32,602 nucleotides of DNA from Patescibacteria group bacterium (GCA_018814025.1 JAHJAM010000007.1:1-32602); one strand, 5' to 3'. Shown: positions 1 through 5,618, numbered from the stretch's first letter. Notes: generated from the letters alone by a model not told the origin. Program-made: numbers and translations.

Positions 1-263
1 ACCTGGCCCTCGAGGAGGTAGTGGCCTTCGGGACACTTGGCCTCATCTCCGGGGGAAAACTCCGTTCCGCTTCGGCGGGATTGAAGAGCCGCGCTCTTCG
101 TTGTTCTTTTCAGGATTTGACCGTTTGGCCGTGCTCGGGCCGGAATTGACCCTCCAAGGCCGGGTAGTAAAGAAAAGCCCTAAAAAGGCACTCCAAAAAT
201 TCTTTGCTACTTTTCAGCACTTGTGTCCGGGAAACTGGGCTGAACAAAGCTGAAAAAACAACA
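1..263 (+). repeat. CRISPR leader, copy 1 (left-truncated by window)
   Basis: This segment matches 3697-3948 base for base, apart from an 11-nt insertion at 131-141. It ends exactly where the first repeat of array 1 begins, as copy 2 does for array 2, so it is read as a leader. It holds a 7-bp hairpin (GAAGAGC/GCTCTTC around 84-99) and a repeat-complementary segment at 94-123. Its true left end and promoter lie outside the window. Near identity of the leaders beside diverged repeats suggests recent duplication or gene conversion of the leader, or selection on its RNA. Confidence 0.75.
94..123 (+). ncRNA. Candidate anti-repeat (tracrRNA-like), leader copy 1
   Basis: TTTGACCG at 116-123 is the exact complement of the first 8 nt of both CRISPR repeats (CGGTCAAA). 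The GGA just upstream can pair with the TCC of either repeat after a 2-3 nt bulge. Farther upstream, TTGTT can pair with AACAA of the array 2 repeat. A second, weaker match (CCGGAATTGACC) lies at 140-151. If transcribed rightward, this would act as a tracrRNA-like segment. The alternative is a decayed inverted repeat copy with no function. Confidence 0.5.
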
Positions 264-408
264 CGGTCAAAAAGTCCTAAGGACAGAGAGTAGTCACCGA
301 GAGAAACTGATACGCTTCAAAGACGCTGACGGTCAAAAAGTCCTAAGGACAGAGAGTAGTCACAGGTGGATTTACATAATTGCTTTTTCCCCACGGTCAA
401 AAAGTCCT
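264..408 (+). CRISPR. CRISPR array 1: two full repeats, two spacers, truncated end repeat
   Basis: Identical 34-nt repeats lie at 264-297 and 330-363. They begin CGGTCAAAAAGTCC and end AGAGAGTAGTCAC. A third copy at 394-408 keeps only the first 15 nt and then runs into a T-rich tract. Spacers are 298-329 (32 nt) and 364-393 (30 nt), unrelated to each other. The degenerate copy at the end away from the leader gives the orientation leader to array, left to right. The repeat contains a GTCC/GGAC stem with a 3-nt loop. A weak hairpin (ACGAC 424-428, GTCGT 451-455, then T residues) could end the transcript inside the 3' end of convergent cas1. I saw no spacer match inside the window. Confidence 0.88.
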
Positions 409-435
409 TTCTTTTTTTCTCGACGACTCATTGCC

Positions 436-1188
436 TCAACAAGCTTTGGGTCGTTTTTTCTTTGTATGAGACCAAGAGTGTTGGTAAGGAATGTATATTT
501 GTTTGGATTTTAAAGCTCGCAAGTAGCTGTTGATTTCGTTTTTCATTATTTCATCAAGATTGGAAAAACCTGACTTGTATGGAAAACATTTGGACCGATA
601 TTCTGAAATTTCAGCGATTATTTTTTTGGTTGTCACACTTTGGGTTTTGCGTCTGATAAATATCGGCAAGATAGCCGCATCAATGAATGGCTGGCGGAAG
701 AGTTCCTGCAGGTCATAAACCAGAGCCTCTTTTTTATCATGCGGTTCATGAAGTATGCCAATCGAAGGATCTAGGCCACAATTTTTGACCGCGGTTCGGA
801 TGAAATTAGCGAGCATTGTGTAGCCAATATTCAAGCTTTGATTAAATGGGTCTTTGGCTTGCGGATAATCCCTTTGCCAATTGGGTTGTCGAATGATTAG
901 GGCAATAGCCCGCCAGTATTGTCTGGTGGCGGCTGCTTCGATCAGCAATATTTTTCTGCGATTATCAGCAACCGTTAATTTACTGTTTTGTTTTTTGATT
1001 CCGAAGATTATTTTTTGCAGCTTTTGGGCCAAAGTAGGCGATTCTTTAAGACGATAAGGCAGATAAAAATTGACTAATTTAAGCATGTTTTGGCATTTGC
1101 TTTGAATCAGCAATTTAGCGCTTTGTAGTGATTTGTCCGATTGCCAGTAAAGAGCTTGGAGGTAAATTCGGGATATAGGTCTTGACAT
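436..1188 (-). CDS. cas1: Compact CRISPR integrase Cas1 lacking the N-terminal beta domain
   Basis: This 250-residue protein carries the Cas1 catalytic core. E84 sits in IEAAATRQYW, H147 in GILHEPH and D159 in LVYDLQELFR, and DPFNQSLNIGY matches the family motif before the histidine. Cas1 joins new spacers to the leader end of the array. Canonical Cas1 has an N-terminal beta-sandwich dimerisation domain. Here only about 20 residues precede the helix that normally follows it, so that domain is essentially absent. Compact Cas1 of this kind is known from type V-C and V-D systems, which also lack Cas2; no cas2 is visible here. The gene is convergent with array 1 and divergent from the Cas12 operon. 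Its base composition is AT-richer than the neighbouring Cas12 genes, suggesting a different origin. The start codon overlaps the -35 box of the divergent promoter. Confidence 0.85.
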   Translation of the reverse strand: MSRPISRIYLQALYWQSDKSLQSAKLLIQSKCQNMLKLVNFYLPYRLKESPTLAQKLQKIIFGIKKQNSKLTVADNRRKILLIEAAATRQYWRAIALIIRQPNWQRDYPQAKDPFNQSLNIGYTMLANFIRTAVKNCGLDPSIGILHEPHDKKEALVYDLQELFRQPFIDAAILPIFIRRKTQSVTTKKIIAEISEYRSKCFPYKSGFSNLDEIMKNEINSYLRALKSKQIYIPYQHSWSHTKKKRPKAC

Positions 1189-1210
1189 AATCGTGTTTTT
1201 CTGCTAAATT
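1182..1210 (+). promoter_or_regulatory. Promoter of the Cas12 operon
   Basis: TTGACA at 1182-1187 is followed by a 17-bp spacer and TAAATT at 1205-1210, putting transcription start near 1217, about 50 nt before the first gene. The -35 box overlaps the start codon of divergent cas1, so the two units share control DNA. Confidence 0.65.
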
Positions 1211-1219
1211 AAGCGGTCA

Positions 1220-1264
1220 TTTGTCATGGTGACAAAAGGCGTGAACCTTCACAAAAGAGGTGAA
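1220..1264 (+). promoter_or_regulatory. Operator-like palindrome and ribosome-site switch upstream of the Cas12 operon
   Basis: TTTGTCA (1220-1226) and TGACAAA (1230-1236) form a perfect palindrome with a 3-bp centre in the divergent cas1/cas12 gap, suiting a repressor site or a small hairpin. Just downstream, GTGAA (1241-1245), TTCAC (1248-1252) and GTGAA (1260-1264) allow two exclusive stems. The last GTGAA overlaps the Shine-Dalgarno GAGGTG, so pairing with it would mask translation of the 101-residue protein. Confidence 0.4.
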
Positions 1265-1266
1265 AA

Positions 1267-1572
1267 ATGGGCGAGAAAAAGAGGCCCAAGCGGCCGCGGC
1301 CGGCCAAGCGCCGAACGCTGCCGCCGGATGCCAAGTCTTTGGTCGAGATGATCGGGACTCTCTCCTGCAAGCTGGCCCGCAAGGCTGAGCATCTGCAGCG
1401 GGAGGCGCACGACTACAAGTCGCGCAGCGGTTTTCGGATTATGTTTGAGCAGCGGGCCGCGGCTTTCCGCCGTTTGGCCGAGCTGGACGCGGCGCAAGCC
1501 GCGGAGCTGGCCGAGGCTCTGGGATTCCAGATCGACGCTACACTTCACGACCTGACCCCGGAGGCAAAATGA
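1267..1572 (+). CDS. Small basic helical protein coupled to Cas12-like effector
   Basis: I do not recognise this 101-residue protein. Its first 16 residues are highly basic and proline-rich (KKRPKRPRPAKRR), suggesting nucleic-acid contact. The rest (about 20-90) is predicted helical and alanine-, leucine- and arginine-rich, ending in an acidic helix. GAGGTG stands 4 nt before the ATG. The stop overlaps the start of the next gene as ATGA, so translation is coupled and the two products are probably made in similar amounts. This and the shared GC-rich composition suggest it works with the Cas12-like protein, as a subunit, RNA chaperone or regulator. It might also be a detached N-terminal piece of an ancestral larger effector. 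No enzyme motif is visible. Confidence 0.75.
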   Translation: MGEKKRPKRPRPAKRRTLPPDAKSLVEMIGTLSCKLARKAEHLQREAHDYKSRSGFRIMFEQRAAAFRRLAELDAAQAAELAEALGFQIDATLHDLTPEAK

Positions 1573-3539
1573 GTTGGTACAACGAGTCCGCGGCCGGCGA
1601 TCAAACCGGTTATGTGGTGGTGGAAGCCAAGCTGGGCGCTTCGCGTGCTAACAAGCCGCTTCCCACTTGGAAGCGTCAGGTACTCGCGCGGCTTTCGGCC
1701 ATGGTGAGCAATGCCCTGCGGCAGACCATGCAGATGATCGAAAGGTCGCTGACTGTGGTCATGGAGAACGAGAAGTTTGAGACCCAGACGGTGGCCGGAG
1801 TGTGGCGGCCTGATGGCGCATGGTTCGTGCGGAGCGCGGCGCTTAAGTTCCGGGTCAATCCGGAGCAGGCCGAGCGTATCCGCAACCTGCTCGCGCAGGA
1901 AGCCAAGCCCTACGGCTACACCAATGCCTATCGCTTCACGGGTCTGGATCAGGATGCAGAGGGTTTTATCGCTTTGGCCGAGATTGCCAAAGGCGAGTGG
2001 AACGAGAAGAACGGTAAACGGCGCCATGTGCTGTCCGTGATTCAGTCCACGACCGGGTTGCAGCAGCTAATTGCGACTTATCTGCAGCCGCCATTTCTGA
2101 TGGCCCTGCCGCGCGCTTTGCGCGCGGGCGTGGCTCAGGAAGCGGCCCAGCAGACCACGAGTTATCTGGGTCAGCTGGATTCGGCTAAGGTCAAGGGTGA
2201 GACGGCTTTTCCAACCATGGAGGACCGCGACCCGGAGCGCCGCCAGGCCGCCTATAACTCGGCTTTTGAAGCGCTGATCGCGGATGTCCGACCGCTTAAC
2301 CATTGCCGAGCTCGTGATAAGGATCCGGGCAAGTATAAGCCGGATGACCCGCGCGGCGATCGACTGATCGTGGATGACGAACGCTGGTTCGCGGTTACGA
2401 CCACGCCGGATCCGCATCCGATTCCGCTGTTTTTCGTGAAAGGCGATTCGGTGCGGGTGGAGTTGACTGAGCTCTCTTTCCCGGTCGGGGTTTCCAAGAA
2501 GAACCGGCACCGTGGACGACTTGCGCCGAGCGAGCGCGTGCTCGCGGATCGGCCCGAGCGTGTACGCGCCAAGGGTGACACCAAGGCGCGGATGTTTTCG
2601 GCCTTGCTGCCGGTGCTGGATACGCAGGACGAGGAAATTGTCCGAATCCTGGCTGAGCGCGATCAGCGCAAGCAGGAGTCCAAGAGCCAGGGCCGGCAGA
2701 TGGCTGGCGACAAGATCACTTTGCCGCTGGTCGGATCGGTGAAGAATCGAGACACGGATTTGCGCCTGCCCATGAGCTTTGACCGCGCGCGCTTCGAGCG
2801 TCTGTTGTCGCGGAATGATCTGCAGGTGGCCTGGGCGCGGCTAGTCAACAAGCGTGGGGACTGGTTTATCCAGCTCACCTTGCGCGTGCCTTACGCCAAA
2901 CCGCAGGGTTTGCGCCGCGTGCTGGGTGTTTCCTTCGGCCTCAACGCGATCATGAGCTGGTCGCTTCTGGACGAGGCCGGCCAGACTATCGAAGCGGGTG
3001 CGCTCGCGCCCAATCCCCAGATCAAGGCCTTTCTTGACCGCAAACTCAACCTGGAATGGGATCAAGCCAAGGGGCGCTGGGTGGGCGGCAAAAGCTTTGA
3101 TCGGGAATTGGAGAGCATTGCTCATCGCGTGGCCAACCAAGCCGTGGAGCTGGCGCGCACACATCAGGCCGTGCTCTGCGCCCATGACATCCAGTGGGTG
3201 GCCAAGTCCGGGCCGGATTCCAAGTTGAACGTCCTATTCACGGCTTGGAACTACGGGCAGATGCGCCGCTACCTCGAGTACAAGGCGCCGCTCTCCGGTC
3301 TGGGTGTTCCTTTGTTTACGGGTGATTACATCGTCCGCATGACCTGTCCCCAGTGCGGCGCGATTCGTGAGGCTAAAGAAAAGCCGGAAACGGCTAAGAC
3401 CTGGCGCACCAATGGCGTGTTGCATTGCCGGGCGTGCGGGTTCGAAGGCGAACTCACAGGCGCGCAGGACGCAAAGCGTGTGGCCGAGCATGGTCTTGGT
3501 CTGGCACGCAAAGCGTGGGCCAAGGAGAAGGTCGAATAG
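1569..3539 (+). CDS. Cas12-like effector with degenerate RuvC site (candidate new type V subtype)
   Basis: This 656-residue protein has the C-terminal architecture shared by Cas12 and TnpB. A beta-rich WED-like end (about 370-447) is followed by RuvC-I around VLGVSFGLN (451-459), RuvC-II around VLCAHDIQW (535-543), a four-cysteine zinc finger (C593, C596, C620, C623) and RuvC-III around residues 628-645. In active members RuvC-I carries Asp, RuvC-II Glu and RuvC-III Asp. By my alignment these positions are S455, H539 and G631; D540 and D634 lie close by but out of register. The frame is open, and the TnpB-like fold signals on both sides of each change are good, so a sequencing error is unlikely. 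The N-terminal 370 residues would be the REC part; I see no known family there. Length is near that of Cas12k and Cas12m, which also bind rather than cut DNA. GGAGG precedes the start. The GC-rich composition suggests transfer. Confidence 0.8.
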   Translation: MSWYNESAAGDQTGYVVVEAKLGASRANKPLPTWKRQVLARLSAMVSNALRQTMQMIERSLTVVMENEKFETQTVAGVWRPDGAWFVRSAALKFRVNPEQAERIRNLLAQEAKPYGYTNAYRFTGLDQDAEGFIALAEIAKGEWNEKNGKRRHVLSVIQSTTGLQQLIATYLQPPFLMALPRALRAGVAQEAAQQTTSYLGQLDSAKVKGETAFPTMEDRDPERRQAAYNSAFEALIADVRPLNHCRARDKDPGKYKPDDPRGDRLIVDDERWFAVTTTPDPHPIPLFFVKGDSVRVELTELSFPVGVSKKNRHRGRLAPSERVLADRPERVRAKGDTKARMFSALLPVLDTQDEEIVRILAERDQRKQESKSQGRQMAGDKITLPLVGSVKNRDTDLRLPMSFDRARFERLLSRNDLQVAWARLVNKRGDWFIQLTLRVPYAKPQGLRRVLGVSFGLNAIMSWSLLDEAGQTIEAGALAPNPQIKAFLDRKLNLEWDQAKGRWVGGKSFDRELESIAHRVANQAVELARTHQAVLCAHDIQWVAKSGPDSKLNVLFTAWNYGQMRRYLEYKAPLSGLGVPLFTGDYIVRMTCPQCGAIREAKEKPETAKTWRTNGVLHCRACGFEGELTGAQDAKRVAEHGLGLARKAWAKEKVE

Positions 3540-3559
3540 TTATTTGTAATGAACTTCTG

Positions 3560-3593
3560 ACGGGCATGAGAGAAATCTTGTGCCCGTTTTTTT
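3560..3593 (+). terminator. Rho-independent terminator of the Cas12 operon
   Basis: ACGGGCA (3560-3566) pairs perfectly with TGCCCGT (3581-3587), followed by a run of T to 3593. It begins 20 nt after the effector stop codon and separates the operon from the array 2 transcript. Confidence 0.85.
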
Positions 3594-3606
3594 ATTCGTC
3601 CGTCTC

Positions 3607-3635
3607 TTGACATATTCTTTATTCAATGTTATCTT
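3607..3635 (+). promoter_or_regulatory. Promoter for leader 2 and CRISPR array 2
   Basis: TTGACA at 3607-3612, a 17-bp spacer and TATCTT at 3630-3635 place the start near 3642. With the terminator at 4109-4133 this gives an RNA of about 490 nt containing the entire conserved leader followed by the array. The leader would therefore be transcribed, not only a docking site for Cas1. Confidence 0.65.
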
Positions 3636-3696
3636 TTTCAGTCGCTCGGGAAACCAAGCGATCCAGGTTCCTGACTTTGGTCGGGGATTAGTGACA

Positions 3697-3948
3697 ACCT
3701 GGCCCTCGAGGAGGTAGTGGCCTTCGGGACACTTGGCCTCATCTCCGGGGGAAAACTCCGTTCCGCTTCGGCGGGATTGAAGAGCCGCGCTCTTCGTTGT
3801 TCTTTTCAGGATTTGACCGTTTGGCCGGAATTGACCCTCCAAGGCCGGGTAGTAAAGAAAAGCCCTAAAAAGGCACTCCAAAAATTCTTTGCTACTTTTC
3901 AGCACTTGTGTCCGGGAAACTGGGCTGAACAAAGCTGAAAAAACAACA
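3697..3948 (+). repeat. CRISPR leader, copy 2
   Basis: This 252-bp copy matches positions 1-263 except that it lacks the 11 nt at 131-141. It ends exactly at the first repeat of array 2. Upstream of 3697 the shared boundary cannot be set because copy 1 begins at the window edge. It contains the same GAAGAGC/GCTCTTC hairpin and repeat-complementary segment. A 143-residue minus-strand frame crosses it, but I do not consider that coding. Confidence 0.8.
3790..3819 (+). ncRNA. Candidate anti-repeat (tracrRNA-like), leader copy 2
   Basis: TTTGACCG at 3812-3819 is the exact complement of the repeat's first 8 nt, and GGA at 3809-3811 complements its TCC after a 2-nt bulge. TTGTT at 3796-3800 complements AACAA of the array 2 repeat, and CTC at 3790-3792 its GAG. 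A second, shorter repeat-complementary stretch (CCGGAATTGACC) is at 3825-3836. It lies on the same predicted transcript as array 2, 130 nt upstream of the first repeat, so pairing in cis would form a natural single-guide-like fold. Known tracrRNA-dependent type V effectors include Cas12b, Cas12e, Cas12f and Cas12k. Confidence 0.55.
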
Positions 3949-4090
3949 CGGTCAAAAATCCGGAAAAACAAGGAGTGGTCACTGTGGCTTCTTCTTGGCC
4001 AACCACGCGCTTCCGGTCAAAAATCCGGAAAAACAAGGAGTGGTCACTGAGCGAGATTAAAAAAGCCGAACGCTTTTCGGTCAAAAATCC
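3949..4090 (+). CRISPR. CRISPR array 2: two full repeats, two spacers, truncated end repeat
   Basis: Identical 34-nt repeats lie at 3949-3982 and 4014-4047. They begin CGGTCAAAAATCCGG and end CAAGGAGTGGTCAC. A third copy at 4078-4090 keeps 13 nt. Spacers are 3983-4013 (31 nt) and 4048-4077 (30 nt). Layout and repeat length equal those of array 1, but the repeats agree at only 25 of 34 positions, mainly the first ten and last five. The 3' end (AGTGGTCAC) resembles, from memory, the GAAGTGGCAC end of Cas12b repeats, which would place the spacer on the 3' side of the handle. That is typical of type V. Confidence 0.87.
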
Positions 4091-4108
4091 TCCCTCTCTT
4101 TTCTTCTG

Positions 4109-4133
4109 ACAGTCCCAATCGGGGCTGTTTTTT
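4109..4133 (+). terminator. Terminator of CRISPR array 2 transcript
   Basis: ACAGTCCC (4109-4116) pairs with GGGGCTGT (4121-4128) with one G-T wobble and a 4-nt loop, followed by T residues. It lies 19 nt after the truncated last repeat, and its T tract overlaps the stop codon of the convergent gene. Confidence 0.8.
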
Positions 4134-4377
4134 ATTCCGTATACAATTCAACCAACCGCCATTCCAATAATTCCGTATCTAGGCGCAGTTTGAAAAAATT
4201 AGTCTCATCGCTCACGGAAAAGAAGAAGAGGCGTTTGGCCCCTTCGGTGGCGGTGTGAATTAAATTTACCTGCTTGATTTCATACTCCCGTTGATCCCAG
4301 CGCAGTTTCTTTGGTCGAACACGATTATCGGAAAAGGAAACTATGACATCAACGGGATCATTAAGGAGTTGATGCAT
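4132..4377 (-). CDS. Conserved small hypothetical protein
   Basis: This 81-residue protein has no named function that I know. It is mostly beta-strand by pattern (VDVIVSF, EYEIKQVNLIH, KRLFFFSVS, FFKLRLD, EWRLVELY), consistent with a small barrel-like domain. Proteins of this style, with an RPKKLRW-type segment followed by a conserved FFFSVSDE-type strand, recur as unnamed proteins in Patescibacteria, from memory. It begins 3 nt after the stop of the 53-residue gene upstream, so the two form an operon. Its stop abuts the array 2 terminator, marking the boundary between CRISPR locus and chromosome. Confidence 0.7.
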   Translation of the reverse strand: MHQLLNDPVDVIVSFSDNRVRPKKLRWDQREYEIKQVNLIHTATEGAKRLFFFSVSDETNFFKLRLDTELLEWRLVELYTE

Positions 4378-4380
4378 AGT

Positions 4381-4542
4381 TTAGGTGTTTAATTGTGGAA
4401 GGAGACTACGAGTCAGGCGTTTGAGGTTGCGACGAGAAACGCGGTTTTTCATGCGGCGGACGCCGGCGCTGAATAAGCGTTCGCGGCGCTTGGGCAAAAA
4501 ATCGATGGTGAAGGTGCGGTAGCGCAAGGTGGTGGTAGACAT
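4381..4542 (-). CDS. Small basic protein, 53 residues
   Basis: This short frame translates to a strongly basic protein: it starts MSTTTLRYRTFTIDFLPKRR and continues through KNRVSRRNLKRLTRSLL. Eleven arginines and four lysines in 53 residues suggest nucleic-acid or ribosome binding. Support comes from position: its stop is 3 nt before the start of the 81-residue gene on the same strand, and intergenic DNA lies only upstream. The Shine-Dalgarno is weak. I do not recognise the family. It could be a chance frame, but operon-like spacing and sensible composition argue for a gene. Confidence 0.5.
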   Translation of the reverse strand: MSTTTLRYRTFTIDFLPKRRERLFSAGVRRMKNRVSRRNLKRLTRSLLPQLNT

Positions 4543-4730
4543 AGTAAGTAGTAGGAAGGTTTAATAGTAGGTAGGGATCTGGTGGGATCGGGAACAGGAT
4601 CAAGGAACGAATGGAATCGGCGATCACGAGCTAGACAAGCAGAGGAGGAGTCCGCTGGTCCGCGGCGATCGGACCCCATTCATTCTTTGGGCCCGTTTTG
4701 ACAAAGGCGCTGGCTAGGGTTAATTGGCGA

Positions 4731-4759
4731 TTGACCCCGGCCAGACCTTTTCTTATAAT
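4731..4759 (+). promoter_or_regulatory. Strong promoter of a candidate small RNA
   Basis: TTGACC at 4731-4736, a 17-bp spacer and a perfect TATAAT at 4754-4759 predict a start near 4766. No coding frame follows before the terminator. A weaker TTGACA box also lies upstream at 4698-4703. Confidence 0.75.
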
Positions 4760-4764
4760 TAAAG

Positions 4765-4857
4765 AACCGTATCGCGAACAGAATCGTCTGTTAGCGTGAA
4801 CCGGTATCTGCGAAAAACACTGTATATGTCTTGCCGGACGAGCAGTGTTTTTCTTTT
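4765..4857 (+). ncRNA. Candidate structured small RNA
   Basis: The predicted transcript of about 93 nt has two stem-loops. The first is nested: ACCG (4766-4769) with CGGT (4802-4805), CGC (4773-4775) with GCG (4794-4796), and AACAGA (4777-4782) with TCTGTT (4787-4792) around an ATCG loop. The second is a perfect 10-bp terminator, AAAAACACTG (4813-4822) with CAGTGTTTTT (4843-4852), followed by more T. It has no reading frame of note. It resembles no RNA class I can name; the size and strong promoter fit a stand-alone regulatory RNA. It is convergent with lexA. Confidence 0.6.
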
Positions 4858-4909
4858 TGCTAGTGATAGATCGGGTGATCCCATTCCTGACCTATCCTCG
4901 GCGTGAGAT

Positions 4910-5527
4910 TTAAACCGGTTGAAATTTGCGAATTACGGCCCTGACCACTCCTTGGACTATGCAGTCCTTCACATAGATTGGATCCATGGTGGAGTTGGCG
5001 GGTTGGAGGCGGATTTGGTTCGATTCGCGATAAAATCGTTTCAGGGTAGCAAAAGCATTATCCAAAAGGGCCACGATGACTTCGCCGTTTTTGGGCGAGG
5101 GGTTGCGTTCGATAACCACATAGTCGCCGTCGAGAATCCCGTCTTCGATCATGGACTGGCCTTTCACGCGCAGAACGAATGAGTTGGCGCCGTCGATGAC
5201 GAATTCGGTGGGCACGGCCATGGTTTCATTTTGTTCCACGGCCTCGATGGGTTCACCGGCCGTAATGAGGCCGGCTAAGGGCAGGAGAATGGATGGGGTG
5301 GCGGGCTGGGCTTCGGCAGTTAATTCCACGGAGCGAGCCTCGCCATCTTCACCCATGGTGAGGAAGCCTTTTTCCGTCAGGGTTTTAATGTGCTGGTGCA
5401 CGGTGGCCGGGGAGGAAAGGCTGAAGTGGTCCGCGATTTCGCGGTAGCTGGGCGCATAACCGTGGTCCGTGATGTATTCACGAATGAAGTCCAGGATCTC
5501 GGCTTGCTTTTTGGTTAAGGTAGGCAT
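4910..5527 (-). CDS. lexA: LexA SOS-response repressor
   Basis: This 205-residue protein has the LexA layout. A winged helix-turn-helix covers about 1-65 (YAPSYREIADHFSLSSPATVH) and an S24 self-cleavage domain about 85-200. The scissile bond is A90-G91 in ITAGEP, the nucleophile S125 in KGQSMIEDGI and the general base K163 in ATLKRF. LexA represses DNA-damage genes until RecA-stimulated autocleavage. Length matches the family. It stands alone with its own promoter. An inverted GTTCG/CGAAC site overlaps the predicted -10, indicating autoregulation. All key residues are present. Confidence 0.95.
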   Translation of the reverse strand: MPTLTKKQAEILDFIREYITDHGYAPSYREIADHFSLSSPATVHQHIKTLTEKGFLTMGEDGEARSVELTAEAQPATPSILLPLAGLITAGEPIEAVEQNETMAVPTEFVIDGANSFVLRVKGQSMIEDGILDGDYVVIERNPSPKNGEVIVALLDNAFATLKRFYRESNQIRLQPANSTMDPIYVKDCIVQGVVRAVIRKFQPV

Positions 5528-5551
5528 ATGAGTAATGATTAGTGTTTGGTA

Positions 5552-5589
5552 TTTGTTCGTATTGTAAACCGAACAAAAAGCGAACGCAA
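5552..5589 (-). promoter_or_regulatory. lexA promoter with overlapping operator
   Basis: On the minus strand TTGCGT (5589-5584) and TACAAT (5566-5561) are separated by 17 bp. TTTGTTCG (5552-5559) and CGAACAAA (5570-5577) form a perfect inverted repeat with a 10-bp centre spanning the -10, and a further CGAAC lies at 5581-5585. Gram-positive SOS boxes have CGAAC-N4-GTTCG; here the arms are outward-facing with N10, so the operator geometry may be lineage-specific. Confidence 0.6.
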
Positions 5590-5618
5590 GCCTTAACTGT
5601 GGATAACTCTAAAATACC

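Noticed and set aside
1569-3539. Effector as an IS605/IS607 TnpB
   Set aside because: No TnpA or transposon end structures are seen. Two CRISPR arrays and cas1 flank it, and the protein is about 250 residues longer than a typical TnpB.
1569-3539. RuvC substitutions as frameshift or sequencing error
   Set aside because: The frame stays open with good RuvC-type sequence on both sides of each site and an intact zinc finger. Three independent errors are unlikely.
3540-3971. 143-residue minus-strand frame across leader copy 2 and the first repeat
   Set aside because: It runs through a terminator, promoter, leader and repeat, and the 11-nt insertion in leader copy 1 breaks the matching frame. Conservation is better explained by leader function.
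1-4133. CRISPR-associated transposon (Cas12k-type Tn7)
   Set aside because: A dead RuvC and tracr-like element would fit, but no tnsB, tnsC or tniQ gene lies in the window and Cas1 is not part of those systems. Genes left of the window could change this.
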